Under the pieces are notes generated by a model. It saw only the letters and a list, made by a program, of their open reading frames with translations. It was not told the origin of the DNA and did not search any database. A program made the position numbers and the translations under genes. From NCBI RefSeq assembly GCF_036370855.1, contig NC_088102.1, positions 70,131,601 through 70,195,600 on the forward strand: a DNA stretch of 64,000 nt, written 5' to 3'. The first letter of the stretch is position 1, and every line of letters starts with the position of its first letter. The stretch is from Dromaius novaehollandiae (lineage: Eukaryota > Chordata > Aves > Casuariiformes > Dromaiidae). Below, in pieces: positions 50,931 to 63,727 of this stretch.

Positions 50931-53740
50931 CTCCTTAACTCCCAAAAAAGCCCATTATACCTTGTATCTCTCCTTAAAACAGTCTTGGGGGGAGAGCCAA
51001 GGAAAAGCCCTGCATTTCCAGAGGGCCCCTTGCTGCACGGGTGGGAGAGGAGCCCCACGCTGCAGCCAAGGGGCCTCTCCGAGAGTATCCCCACACCCAG
51101 GACTCCAGAGCGCTCCCCAAGCGCAGCCCCTTCTCCGGACAGGTAAAAGCCAGCTGGAGAAAGAGCTAGACGTGCCTTTATTCCTTAGTTTCCAAACTGA
51201 TTTATAATAGATTGCAGACGAGGCACCTGCTCCCAAGGGGGTTTGGCAGCCGGTCCCTCTCCGCGTCAGCCCGAGCCACCAGCACCCTCTCGTGGGCCAG
51301 CGCAAGGCTCGCTCGCAGCAAGGCCTGCCCAAGCCCAGCTCTGCTTTGCGCTTGCTCTCCGCAAGCCCACTTCTGCCTCCAGCAGTTTCCCGCAGCTGCT
51401 CCAGCTGTGCCAGAACCAGATGCTCTGTGCCGGCACGGCCCTGGGGGCCCCCAGCCAGAGCCTGCGGGCACAGGGGAAAACATTAATACCACAGAGTGTC
51501 TTTGGAAAGAGCCTACACCAGCGCTGTAGATAGGAAAAAAGCTTGCTGTGGTTAAATCTCGGCTGTAAACGCAGCTGCAGTTGATCTACAGAAAGCTGTT
51601 TTAAATAGCATTTGGTTAGGCTGAGGTTTGGTAACCTCTGCGAGGTCCGAGTTTGGCACCTAAAGGTTTCCCCAGCTTCACTAACATGCAGATGCCACCC
51701 GATCTATTAAACTCCAATTTCATACTGCTAACAGATGGTGCCAGTTTATTATTACCCTTGTGTTTGGGTCAGGCCTTAGATAACTGTGGAGATAATTAAA
51801 TAACAGCGGACTGATTAACAAGCCCTTTTAAGGACTGCAACAGATGAGCATCGTGCAGTTCAGCTGGTAGAAGCCGGCCCGGCTAACCCCAATCCCTCGC
51901 TCTCAGGGCCACCAAAGCCTGATGAAGGAAGTTAAATGAGCCACATTACTAGAAATGACACCTCACTGCCATCCTGGAGCAACTTAATCAGCCAGACGAG
52001 CTCTGCACCGATTCTGCCTGTGTTGTAGCAAGTAACTATGGCCTCTTGCTGCAGTCACCCCACCGAGTGAGGACATCTGCCATTGCAATCTGCTTGTGGC
52101 AGTGTGTCCAGCCAGCTTCCTGTGAAGTAAGGAGCTATTTATTCCTATTTATTCCAAAATATCTCATGAGTGCTGGTCATTCTTATATATTCACCCATGG
52201 GGTCTCACTTTGCATCTACCATAGCAGCAAAAGGCTTTCCAGGTGCTCTTTTGGCTCTGGATGATTTGCCTTAATTACTTTCCCCTGCCCAAGACTGAAT
52301 TTCTGCAGAAAACACTGTTTAGAGCAGTGTTCTGCAACCTCTTAAAAGTATTAAAAAGAGCCACTTCTCCTTTTAGGAAAATATACATATATACACACAC
52401 ACAGAAAGACAAGAGAACAAGTTTGACCCTAAAGGACCCTGTCAGGGGCTGGTGAACAGAAGGCAAGAGATGTTGCCTTAAATAGCCCAACAGCCAGTTA
52501 GCCAAAATATATATTCACTCAGGGCTCTTACCAGCAGAGAGAGAGGAAGACACTGAAAGATTCCTTTGAGAAAGGAGCAGCTGCAGAAAAAGAGCACCAA
52601 TAGGCCCTGTTTCCTCCTTTGGTTTACCTCCCTGCTGCTGCTTCACCCACCATTTTCCAGGTGAGCAAGGACATTTCTTATTCCCTTGCTAGGCAGGCTG
52701 AGCACAGCTTAAAAAAAAAAAAAAAAAAAAAAAAGGAGCAGAGTACTTGTATCAGGAGCTGATGATGCCAAAAGCAGGTAGATGAGACTCTACAGTGAGA
52801 TTTGCGCTGATTTGTGGAGCTTTCCATTAAAAGTTTGCCTCAAAACCACCTAAAACTGTGTTGTAACAAAAATGATAGTCCACACGAGCGGGCTTGAGGG
52901 ACACCCAAAAGTCTGTATCTCAAAGTAGCGTCAAATCACCTCCTAGCTTGCCTCCAAAACAAAAAAACTACCTGCAAGGAAACAGTCGCACACACAACAG
53001 CATTAGCTGAGCATGTTTTCAAACCCCCAACCACGCTGGGCCCATGACCCTGCATTCTCCCTTTTTAAAGCTAACAACTTACCTTTGATAAATCTCACTA
53101 CAAATGCCAGTGCATAACCAGACGGGGAAAATACCTTTCTTCTGAGGAAACCTAACAAGATAAGCTAAGAAAATGTGAAATAAGATAAGGATGTGTATGG
53201 AAGTGAGAGACAGCTGCATCTTTCATCTCCAGAGGGATGGTCTCACTTTAAGCCACTCCAAATGTTATTTAATTAAGGCTTATCAGCTCTCCTTTCATCT
53301 TCTCCATACATGGTTCCTTTCAAGTACTCTTCAGATAGCGATGATTACCAAGGGGTTCCTAAAAACAGGGATGATTTCAATGATTAGAGCCCACTTGCAA
53401 TGCTAGACATTCGTCTGGAAAGGAAGCACTGAGGACACAGAGTTATTCAACCTGCTGTGCACAGCCCGATGCTGATCACACTCGCAAATCCTCTTCAAGA
53501 GATGTTTCTGAATAACAGCAGACTCAGGAAGGACCAAGGGGTTGTAACATCCAGTTGATCGAAAATCTGGACAACTTCTGGACTACCTTAAGGCCCAGCA
53601 TCCGTTACAGGCAGCACCAATGCATTCGATAGTCTCTGCACTGAGGGGAATGCAGAACGAGTTCCATTAGCCCCACAACGGCGCTTGCGAGGCACGGAGT
53701 AAAATAAGCCACGAGCACGCACACGTTGTACCAAAGAACA
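50931..53740. other. Spacer between SYT12 5' end and PTDSS2 3' end
   Basis: About 2.8 kb. GC content drops sharply after about 51.5 kb. It contains a (TA/CA) microsatellite near 52,378-52,402 and the poly(A)-tailed insert at 52,571-52,741. No gene seen. Confidence 0.75.
52571..52741 (+). mobile_element. Poly(A)-tailed insert with 10-bp flanking direct repeat (candidate retroposed sequence)
   Basis: AAAGGAGCAG occurs at 52,571-52,580 and again at 52,732-52,741. Between them lie about 130 bp of sequence ending in a run of 24 A (52,711-52,734). A target-site duplication bracketing a segment with a terminal A tail is the signature of retroposition by an L1-like machinery. The inserted sequence starts CTGCAGAAAAAGAGCACCAA; I do not recognise its source. 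The tail and the right repeat share a few A residues. It could be coincidence in A-rich DNA. Confidence 0.5.
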
Positions 53741-53756
53741 CACCAGCAAACATTGC

Positions 53757-53762
53757 TTTATT
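53757..53762 (-). terminator. PTDSS2 poly(A) signal AATAAA
   Basis: TTTATT on the plus strand. On the minus strand the following 50 bases are GT-rich (GGTGTGTTC, GTGTGCGTGCTCGTGG), as expected of a downstream cleavage element. Confidence 0.65.
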
Positions 53763-54753
53763 ACACTGGTTCAGTTGTCCAGACTAACCGTAAAAGCTGT
53801 TCAGATGAACGCAGACTGACACAAGTTAGTGTTTATGTAGTAGGTCAAAATTCCAGAATTGTTATTAGGGAACAGGTATTCTCCGGTTGTTTCAAATGTA
53901 CACACGTGGGTTGCGGGAGCGGGGGTTCAATGACCAATCCTCCCCAAGTGTGCCTGGTACCACCTGAATCATCAAACAGACCCAGAAGGTTGCATGTCAA
54001 AGAGGTCAGAAAGGGGACCCACAGGGTTAATTAGCACACACAGAATGGAAACACACTGACCTGAGCCTTGCTCGACTGGGACTACACAAGCACGAGACAC
54101 TGGTACTAGCTACCAAACAACCAGTTAACAGTTCATAAGACTGGTGTAAAGCCAGAACTAAAACGACTCTGGGTGGAAAGGCATAGAAATAAATACTTGC
54201 TCAACTCAGCATGTCTGCCCATTTTCAAACTTGTCAGCATCTAGTTACACAGCCATACGTTCCTCACTACCCTACAGCAGCAAAATACTACGGTTTAAGA
54301 GCAGCCATTGCGTGACTATCCACAGTACATTGTACATACTCGAGAAAGAAGCCTGATGCTACCTCTCATATTGGTCATCCTCCTCTCGACCTACGAAGCA
54401 ACAGGAGCAGCCCCCACGGCCCACAAACTTTGCTTCATTTGTTGAGCTCTTTCGACGCAGTTGAACTGCCCGATTAATTAAAGTCTGCCCTACTGCTAAG
54501 TGCCCATTGTTTAGGGGTAGAAAGTATTTGGGTCACTCTGTAAACATGGGAGAAATGCAGATTTTGGTTGTCATTCAAGTAGAAGACCAAAACAGGTCAG
54601 AAATATGGATGTTTGCTAAAGTCAGCAGCTCTGCAAGTCTCCTGCCACTTAAAAAAATTGAGGTCAAGCTCTTGAAATTTTACCTTTTACTGGTGTTGTT
54701 TATATCATTTTTTTCTGAATAAACCCTTCCCTGAAAAATATCATAAAATATCC

Positions 54754-54759
54754 TTTAAT
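54754..54759 (-). terminator. Alternative PTDSS2 poly(A) signal ATTAAA
   Basis: Common variant hexamer about 1.33 kb after the PTDSS2 stop codon; it would shorten the 3' UTR by 1 kb if used. Confidence 0.35.
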
Positions 54760-56090
54760 AGCCAGATTAGACTACTGTATTTAGAAAGTGATACGGTTAC
54801 AGTTCTGTCAGTGTCTTAGAGGCCAATGCAAAGGCTTAGAGCAGGCGTAGTAGATGCTACTCCTAAACTGATGCTTAGTGTAGCACTTACATTTTGGAAT
54901 AACGACCTGAAAAATGAAGCCCAGGTTTCTGATTTCTTTTCCCAGATGCTGAGTTGCCAGCAAAAATGCTGTCTAGCCTGCCCTGCAGACCCTCCACTGC
55001 TGTACGTTACTCGGGAAAGAACTGTGCGCTTTCCCTCAGTTTGTTCTTTTGGCAGTGATGGCAGCGCGCTCATGGCTATTTTGTGCGTGACTGCAGAAAA
55101 CGCCTTTTCCAGTTTGCCTCAGGAGGCTGCCGAGTCTGGAGTTACCTTTGGGAGGAATGGAGCGGTTCTGAAGGATGGTAGAACCTAACGTGCCTCATAC
55201 AGCAGATACCAAGAATGAAAACCTCTTGATAAGCGAAGTAACATAGTTGAGAATAAGGCAAATAACTTAAGACTGGCGGAGTAACTCCCAGTTTTTTGCT
55301 TGTAGCCTATTTTACACCATGAAGCTAATGAAAGGCAGGTTGAGCTTTCTCATTTAACCTTCCCTTACATTTGAGAGATGACCAATAATAATAATAATAG
55401 AAGCTAAGGACAAGTCTTCTGTCTCCCAAGGGCTGTGATATAACCTAAAACTATCAGAGGCTATTCCAGGACGTTGGAAGTCAGTTTAGAGAAAGGCAAT
55501 AACCCCAGCATTACAGGGGCTGTAACAGTAGCGTACTGTATTATATTCTGTGCAAGTTGCGCAACTTGTTCACAAGCTTCAGTCACCTATGTATAACTCA
55601 CTGCAGTTCTGTTAATCGGTGGCTGAAAATATTACATCATATTACTCCACAGCTCAAGGTAGCTTCAGCAGAAATACAAAATCCATTTCCTGTGACACAT
55701 ATCTGTATTCTCCAAAACAAGTGTTCCTAATGCCCAAATGTCAAAATTGAAATCTCACAGTTTACTGGAAATTCCCTTTGCACTTTGTTTTAAAGCCCCT
55801 TCTCTCCAAACCTCGTTTTGCGAGGAAGACACACCACAAGCTTGAATGAAGATCCTTTCTTGCTGAAATGGTGTTGGTTCTGACTTCCCTCTACACAGAC
55901 TTTCTCCAACTCTGAGTGGGTGTGTATGAGGAGAAAGGGTGTGTATGTCAAAGTGACATTTTTTCCCCAAGGGGATTTTCATATGTTGGAAAACTAACAA
56001 TGAAAATTACAAATTAGGTAGGATAAGGTTGAAACTGTCCTCCACGCTAACTTGAGCGCTACAAGTTCCTTCTAGCCCTTTGTTCGTTGC

Positions 56091-56235
56091 TCAAAGTTTC
56101 CTTTCCCTTAGTTTGTTCCCATTTTGTTCATCCAGTATTGAAGAATGTCCGTCACCATTGCTCAAGCATTTGTCCCTTTCATATTTGTGCTCTTGCTTCT
56201 GTCGTCTTATCTCCTTATACCGCAAGGTGATGTCA
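56091..56235 (-). CDS. PTDSS2: PTDSS2 last coding exon
   Basis: Enters in phase 2 after acceptor CTTTTCAG. Starts [20 protein letters not shown] and ends KLRERKL with TGA at 56,093-56,091. The first eight residues are identical to human and the rest is a divergent cytosolic tail. Confidence 0.93.
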
Positions 56236-59200
56236 CTGAAAAGAAAAAACAAACAGATTTATACTAGTGATGTGAACAAGCAGTTTAATTTAAATATCCA
56301 ATAAAAGTAATAAGGAAAACTTGTTCTGGATATAAGTGGCCTTGGGATAATTTAATCCATTTCAGTCTTCTGTCTCTAAGTTTCTGAAATTGCTAATGGC
56401 ACAGATTCACTTGAAATTTGCATTTCTTGTTAGTACTCTGCTTATTATCACCACTTGCAGAGGCACAGCACATTTCAGGAGCAGGCTCAACAAGAGCAGC
56501 TCCTGCCATTCTATGGGTGCCGCTCTGTAGATTACTCTAATTCTTCCAGCCACATGCTGTTGCTTTTCATTTACTTGCATGGATAGCGCACACTAGAGCG
56601 GCACCCAATCCAAATATGTTTAACTTGGCTCACTTGCAGTTGACGCTAGCAGAGCTTGGACAATTGCAACGCAGCAAAATGTTCTCGCAATGAAGCTGTG
56701 AAGCATCTTAATTTTGTCTGAATCACAGTACAAGAAAAACAAAATGCTGATCCTGGCTGCCATCTTCATTAATCCCACAAAACCAGATACAGTCGGGCAC
56801 TTTTAACTGTTCACCTGCTTCAACAGCAGCAATAACATAAGCAGTACTACAAAGACCCACAGGTTTGATCCAGAAAGACTGCAAGAAAACTGCCAGGATC
56901 ACACAAGGAAAACTCCCTGCCCATTCAATACTTCTCAGACAAAAACCCTTTAACTCTAGCTATCCAAACGTACAGTGATTGTAATCTACCTTCAGGAGGC
57001 ACTGAACGCTCATGATAGCATACGTTTGAAGACACGCTGTTGCATGGATGTCCAGAATAACTCCCCCATGAGATAGAGGCTAAACCTCGAACACTTCTTA
57101 CCGAATGAAGAAACGCCAGGCTGTCCAGGTGAGCACAAGTATGATCCCCAAGATCCAGCACTGGGTAATGTAGAACGGAAGAGAAAGCGTGAGAGTATAG
57201 GGATCGTACTTCACGACAATCAGAAACTCCGTGGCAGTAATAGCAGCAACCAGCCAAGCCTGCTGACCCAGTTTCTTATGGAACTTCCTGCAAAATAAAT
57301 ACATAGATACAATGAAGCTACAACTGCAGGTGTAAGCATTCAGAGAAATATTCATTCATAAAAAGAGATGGGGTAATAATTTCATTCAGCTTTGCATAAT
57401 ACTAAGAGACTAGTTTGGATTACATATGTCCTAAGCCTATGCAGGCTGAGGACTTTCATGCTGGTTTTCATGCCTCCGCAGAGGCTCTGAAAACACTTCA
57501 AAAGTTAAACTTCATCACTGCGTAATGTAGCAGAGTACCCCTGTTTTCAGTGGAATGGTACATCCACATAAAACAATTATCTGACCAGCCTGAGATCAGG
57601 TGAGTCTTGAGGTAAGGTTCAAGACACGAGCTCTGCTAGATTTCCTCTGCAAACACCCAGTCACGTAGCTACAACTGTATTTAATGCTTATACAGCTCCA
57701 TTCTGAACCATACTCGCTTCCAAAAAAAACTGTTCAATGAGTTGTCATTAATGATCTCCAAAGAGATTTTAAAAGGATAATGCTTAATAACAAACAGATA
57801 AGACACTGGAGGACGCAAGTAAGGTATTTCACTTCTAGGACAACACCGCCTCAGGGCAAAAACATTCTTAATATTTAATCACAAGGGTTAGTTTTTAAGC
57901 AGTACCAGACAAGCAAATAGAAGCTACATCATTCCATACAAATCTAGAGCAGTGCTCACCAATTAATAAAACCAGAAATCAAACTGCAGATTAAACTGCA
58001 GGAGAAAATATGTCTATTCAGAGGATCTACTTACAGAAGGAGAGATTAGAGACTTACTGTCTTTTAGATCACACATATATATATGTGTGTGTGTATATAT
58101 ATAAAATGTATATAGGCTGCCTTTCAGCAAACCTCATTACCCTTGTAGGCAATAGTTAATTGCTAGAAACTTGGGTAAATTGCTCCATCTAAACCAGCTA
58201 GGTTCTCCACTTCGTGGTCCTGTCTGTTGATGTCATTACCAGGCTTGACATTTTTACAGCTTACTGACCTGACAGAGGAGATGATTCATATGTCAGCTAC
58301 CAAATGCGGTTCTATTTGGACAACACAAGACCTTTTCGATGCCTTGCACTGCACCAGAAATCCTGCTCACCGCAGCACCCCTGGTGCATATGGATGTACT
58401 GTCTTTTCTGTACCAGAAAAGAGTCAAGTAGACCACTTTCCATTTGGTAGACTAACCTTTTCTTCTTCCATCACCAATCAGTGGAACCTAAAATGGGATT
58501 TTATTCCCATTAGTGGAAAGAGCCAAGAGAAACATGCTAGAAGTTGTATGCTTTTTTGTTTTTTAAACACATGATTTTATAACAGGTTTCCTGGAATCCA
58601 ACTCATCTGAATCAAGGAAGAACGAGTTCCTGCTTTAGAAAAGCAATACTCTTGCTACCACAGCCACCAACTCTTTTATCTGCAAGCACAGGCATCTTTT
58701 CTTCATAGCCTTTGGATACTATCTTTTACTTAAAAACCACAGAAAGAAGCATTTCAGTGCTATTTCCTTCTCCCACCCCACCTTCCTGGGAGCTCTATAA
58801 TTAGCCCCTAACCCACAGAAGTTATTACTTCTCTGAAGAAGCCTCCTGAAATAAAACTATCCAACTAGAAGCACCACTGACTAACCTTAAAGGCAGTTAT
58901 TTATTTTGCCTTCTATTACTCCTTCTTCTATCTTTGTTTTATTTGTCTTTGCCTTTATCAAAGTAGCTATAATCTTTCTTCACTGGAAGTGTCTAATCTG
59001 TGGAGGCCTTGCCCCCTTGCTTACAGCAGCGTATGCTAAAGTAGGACCTGGTAGGAGAACATATCTCCTTTATCCAGCTTACTGTGTTCCTCCGCTCTCA
59101 CTGCAGCATAAAATGCAGAGTGAGACACATCAAGGAGGAACTCAGTGTAAAGTGGCAGGACTCCCGGGGCAGGAGCAAAGTGATATAACATAAACCTAGA

Positions 59201-62200
59201 GCAGGCTGGGGAGCGAGGGATGAACACGTTAAGATGACCTCTGCAGTACTAGTTAGGGCACAGCAGTGATGGGAAATTCTAGCCAGGCCTATGACTGCCG
59301 TGATCTGTAGCCTCGTGTCTGGCTAAAACTGTGACTTAATAAATGTCCTGATATTCAGCAGCCGTGTAACCCCTTTGGGCTATATTTTTCTGGCGAGTTT
59401 TGCCATGCAATGGGGAAGAAAAAAAAAAAGAAAGAGAAGAGAAGCCACCTAATAAATCCCCGATTGGGATCTCCTCAAAGAGTGGTTGCTCAGCTAATGC
59501 TTCCCTCTGCTGGACAGAAAAGCAAGCCTGCCCTATACCTTGTCACATCCAGCCGGTATACTATCCATACCATCAGTGTAAATTAAAATTTGGCCCCAGG
59601 CACCTCTAGGAGTGCTGGGGCAAAGGTAGCTGTGCCTGAACATTTTCTCCTACTTTCTCTTCCCCTCTAATCCTCTGATGCCAGCAGCTGCACAGGGGAA
59701 AGCATCCTTCCTTCAGCAAGTGTTTCCCTGTGGCTCAGGCACATCCACTCTACCAGATTCCCTTGGATTCTCAGCACCTGGAAAGGGATCAAAGGACAGA
59801 GAGCAAACAGAGCTTCTCTTCCCTCTCCTGCACACAGCAGATAACTAACAGGAAAGCTGCAAGCAGGAATAGCAGGGAAGGAACAGCAATCCCTCAGTGC
59901 TCCCAGATTACAGCAGAACTACTGTCGAAGCAGAAGCCATTAGGGAGGTAAAAGCTCCCTACAGCCTCCAGCAAACAGAGCAGATCAAATACTTCAATCC
60001 TGGAGAGTCATGGTAAGTCAATCACACAACACACATTCTCTCTAACAGGAGGCTAAGAGCCATATTCGACACCAATGCATAAGCTCACACTACACAGATC
60101 TGTCCAAATACACTGGGAAAAAACTTGATGCAGTAAACCAAAAGAGCATTACTGCTGACACAGATGGGATGAGTATATTCCATTAAAAAAAAGAAAAGTA
60201 TCCTGCCCAGACCAACTCAGATGAAAGGACTTTAAAAACTGTTCCAGGTGGATCATCTGGTATGACAGATTAAATGGGCAAAAACTAGCTTTAACAAATG
60301 GATGGAGAGAAACAAAACCCAGCAAATCCCTCACTATGAACTCAAGCTGTTCAGATGACTAGGTCAGCTGTCTGCTTTGCTGATCCTTCATTTGCCATCA
60401 CTTTCTTTCACTAGCTTATGAGAACACAGCAACGAGAGAATGTAGTGTAACCCCAACAGAAGAACTGTGCAGATCCTGAAGTTGCCACAGAGAAAAATTG
60501 GTTTCCTACCCTTCTACTCATGAAAGATTTTAAAGAGAAATCATTTTCTATTTGAAGTTCAACTTTAAAATTCATGGCCTTAATGCAGGCTCCCTGGAAG
60601 AAACGTGAACACTAGAAATGAGAAAGATACGGAGAGATTAACTGCAGGTGCTAGACTCTTACAGTGAGATTTTTCTGGGAGGGCACATTTCATATACCCA
60701 GTCTTCAAGAGCTCAGAGGCAGCCTGTTGATTGCAATAGGAGACATGGTACATGGGCTGGACCACAGCTTCAAGGATCACCCATCTCTTGCTGTACTCGG
60801 TTCTAGACACTCTGTCACCCTGCTTAGATAAAGTTCCTGCAAGTACAGTCCTAGAACTGTCTGCAGACACTAAGAATCCTGAATGAGGAAGAAAGAAAAA
60901 AAAAAAAAGGAAAGAAAAAAGGGAAAAAAAAGAGTCTTGGTATTTGAGCATCATTACTTTCCACAGTAAATATTGCAAGGTTAGCTGAAGGGATGTAATG
61001 AGTTTGTCTACCCCAGACAATCCAGTCATTAATGGACAAGGCAACGTGCCATGACTCTGACAAGGAAGGTCAGTGGAATATTCCAACCTCTGCCCATTAA
61101 GAAGTTGAGCGAGTTTCCAAAAGGGAAAAGTCAGAAAGGTTTCCTGTGTGCTGTTGGCTGGAAGCCTCCAGGACAGCTGGCTCCTCCACAGCAGCTTCTC
61201 CCTACAACACAAGAAAAACCCACCACAGTTCCTCGGCTCAAAGTGACATGCAAGTGGTAAAAGAGGGGCAGATTCTCTCTGCTTGGATGACATGAAAGGC
61301 ATGAAGTAATCAAAGCTCAGTTGCAAAAGCCTTTGCAGAGCAGATAGTAGATGAGACCAGATGCTAGGATCTGCCATTTTCAAGAAGAGTCTGATGAGGT
61401 CAGGTCTGTGGTGCATCAAGCAGACCTCAGAAGGGGGGGGGGATAGTCAGTCACCTCACCTACCAAGACAGCGGAAGGGTAGGTGGTGGCAGGTGGCAAT
61501 GATGAAGACATGCGGTTCAGAATGAGATTTTTCTGCTTGCTGGACGAATTTCTCCAGCTCATTGAAAGAATGGCAACAAACTGAATCGGCAATGAGGCAC
61601 TGGCGATGATTCTCCTAAATCTCAGGTGTTAGGCCACGTGGTTGAACAGAGGGCAAAGGAGTTGCTTTTCCAACCCAAACACAAGGACCAGAAGATGGGG
61701 AGTGGTGCTAAGGAGAGGAGCTCACCAGTGAGAGGTAGAGACCTCTTCTTACCTTTGAGTTGGAGGCACGTCCCAAACCAGTAGGTCCGACACCAAAGGC
61801 AGGGGGCAGCCTGCCACTGCTGAATGTCCTGAATTCCGACTAAGCAATGTGGGTTGGCCCTTCTTCCCACTTCTAGGAGTCAAAGCCTTGCAAGGGAAAC
61901 TGATCTTCCGAGAATGTTGGAACCCTAAATTCTGAACACAGACACTTTTTGCGTTGGTCAGCGACAGACAATGAACAACCCTTGAAGCCAGACGGTGCCT
62001 TAGACTTAAGATGTGGGTTCAGGCAATTTGTGACATTGCTACTAAAACTTAAAAGAAAATGTGAATTTGAGAACAAAGCATTCTCAGGTCTTACATGGTC
62101 TGCAGAAACAAAAGCAGCAAGGACAAATATGATGCTTAAAGGAGGAACAGTCTGAAAGTACATGCACTGTTGTGTGTGGGTGCACTTTGCCTCCAATACA

Positions 62201-62860
62201 CTTTGCTAAAGGTTCCTCTGATCTGCAAGAGGGTGCCACGAAAGCTCCAGAGGACCTGAGACCAGTTGGAAGACCGCTCAAGAAGAAGCGCCTTTAAGAA
62301 GACATTTAGCTTAGGCCCTGTTGTCCTTAGAAGGTACCTCTAAGGACGGTAGTTCCTGGCTATCATGCTGAAAGTGGAGTTCAGCACTCCTCTGCCCACA
62401 AGCCAATAGCACTCCAATAGCAATAGCTAATTTACACGTTATGTTCTCAGAGTGATCATTTTATTTATGACAAACTGAGCTTAAAAACAGTGCACATAGA
62501 ATGCCCTTAACAACAACTGTTTTCAAACCAGATATAGCCAGAATTTTACTTCCAAAACAAAAGAAAAAAAAGCAGATGCTTTAGGCCTTTTTTGTCCCCA
62601 ACAAGCTGAACTACTGCTCTGAGATGGATGCCAACAAGCTAGAGCAAACTGGAGCAAATTCAAAATAAAGCAAGTGAAGCTTGATATGGTATATACACAA
62701 GAGGACTGGCTTACGGGTCATCCATGAAGTCGTAGATCTCCCTCATAGCCACACCTCCCACATTGACAAAAAAGACAAGTCGCAACAGGACCAAGTAGTG
62801 TTCTGGCGGCATCCAAAGGACAAACTTCAAGTAAAATGTGTTCAGCTCTGCCAATAAAAA
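56091..62860 (-). CDS. PTDSS2: Phosphatidylserine synthase 2, last three coding exons (partial gene)
   Basis: PSS2 exchanges the ethanolamine head group of phosphatidylethanolamine for L-serine, making phosphatidylserine. It is a multi-pass protein of the ER and mitochondria-associated membranes (PSS family). Minus-strand exons 62,860-62,715, 57,287-57,102 and 56,235-56,091 join in frame into 158 codons plus the stop. They include [67 protein letters not shown] and [12 protein letters not shown], which match PTDSS2 and not PTDSS1. Several hydrophobic spans are the C-terminal membrane helices. The tail after RYKE is divergent and hydrophilic, as usual. The N-terminal two thirds, with the catalytic residues, lies beyond the right edge. 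No break is seen. Confidence 0.95.
56236..57101 (-). other. PTDSS2 last intron
   Basis: 866 bp; nothing beyond splice signals seen (donor GTAAGA). Confidence 0.85.
57102..57287 (-). CDS. PTDSS2: PTDSS2 penultimate exon
   Basis: 186 bp. Codes for [34 protein letters not shown] and the hydrophobic [17 protein letters not shown]. Acceptor TTATTTTGCAG, donor GTAAGA. Confidence 0.97.
58070..58115 (+). repeat. Compound microsatellite (AT)n(GT)n(AT)n
   Basis: CACACATATATATATATGTG followed by more GT and TA units; partly self-complementary. Confidence 0.9.
60885..60934 (+). repeat. A/G-rich low-complexity tract
   Basis: Purine-only stretch, mostly A with scattered G; on the minus strand it is the pyrimidine tract that gives the FFF-rich part of the open frame at 60,580-61,419. 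Confidence 0.85.
62715..62860 (-). CDS. PTDSS2: PTDSS2 exon (third from last)
   Basis: 146 bp, starts in phase 0 after acceptor TTTTTCTCAG. Codes for [20 protein letters not shown] through [20 protein letters not shown] to DDP, essentially the mammalian sequence. Donor GTAAGC. Confidence 0.96.
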
Positions 62861-63686
62861 CTGAGAAAAAGTACATTTTAATTAAACTCGGAGGACTTCA
62901 CTGAATGAAGCCTGGAATCTCCCTCTCTCTCTGCACGACTCCCCCCCACCATCTCACTGTCTCCACAACATCCTACCCAGTAGCAGTGAGCCCACTGTCA
63001 ACAGTTGCAAAAATGAGCAAGAACAGTTTCTTTTTTATTTCTGCGTGTTTTGGAAGATGTCTGAAAGCAACAAACACAAGTGAAAAAAATGCAAATGCTT
63101 GTGCATAGCACATGATGCATATGAAATCTGGCCTAGCACTCCCTCTAGTTTCCAGTAAGCTTATTGGTAGTTGGAAGTAGCTCCAGAACTACCGATAACA
63201 TATCCTTAGAATAACAACTTGTCCTTTCACTATCATTTAAAATCTGATTGATGGAACCCAAAATAGCAAGAGGCATAAGCAATGCAGCACTCCCCCTTCC
63301 TTTTTTTTTTTTTTACACAGTTATGCAGACATGACATCACTGCCGAGGCCAACTTTGGAGCATTGGTTATATATTTACAGCAAAATGTTCTCAGAGGGAG
63401 CAGCCCAGGCAATGTGATCAAGTGAGCAGGTAGGCACAAATTTCTTGCTTCACAAGAAACAATAACAAAAAGCATTAGGTATTGTTTAGTTCAGAAGAAT
63501 GCTGCTTATAAACTGGAAGTCAGCTGCAAGCTGCTTTTTTCTAAAAGATACACTGGAATTTCCCAAAGCTAATATAAATTCAGTGGAAGCTTTAAGTTTC
63601 AGAATCTGCTCCAGCAGCTAAAACTAATGTCCTTCAGGGAGCAATAAGCTGAATTTAAAGTATGCAAAGTAAGCATTCAGACAAAC

Positions 63687-63727
<41 letters not shown>

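Larger units (their letters stand above)
53741..56090 (-). other. PTDSS2: PTDSS2 3' UTR
   Basis: Runs from the stop codon to the poly(A) signal at 53,762-53,757. A second, weaker signal (ATTAAA, 54,759-54,754) could give a shorter form. AT-rich with a short (AAT)n tract near 55,386-55,400. Extent inferred from the signals. Confidence 0.6.
57288..62714 (-). other. PTDSS2 intron between exons at 62.7 and 57.2 kb
   Basis: 5,427 bp. Holds a compound (AT)n(GT)n(AT)n microsatellite at 58,070-58,115, an A/G-rich tract at 60,885-60,934 and a 279-codon minus-strand open frame at 60,580-61,419 with no recognisable domain. No other gene seen. Confidence 0.8.

Noticed and set aside
50082-51146. 354-codon plus-strand open frame in the SYT12 CpG island
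   Set aside because: Pro/Ser/Arg-rich low-complexity translation of a CpG island with homopolymers, without any domain.
53920-53945. Second B-box-like word (GGTTCAATGACC)
   Set aside because: No A box and no acceptor stem around it.
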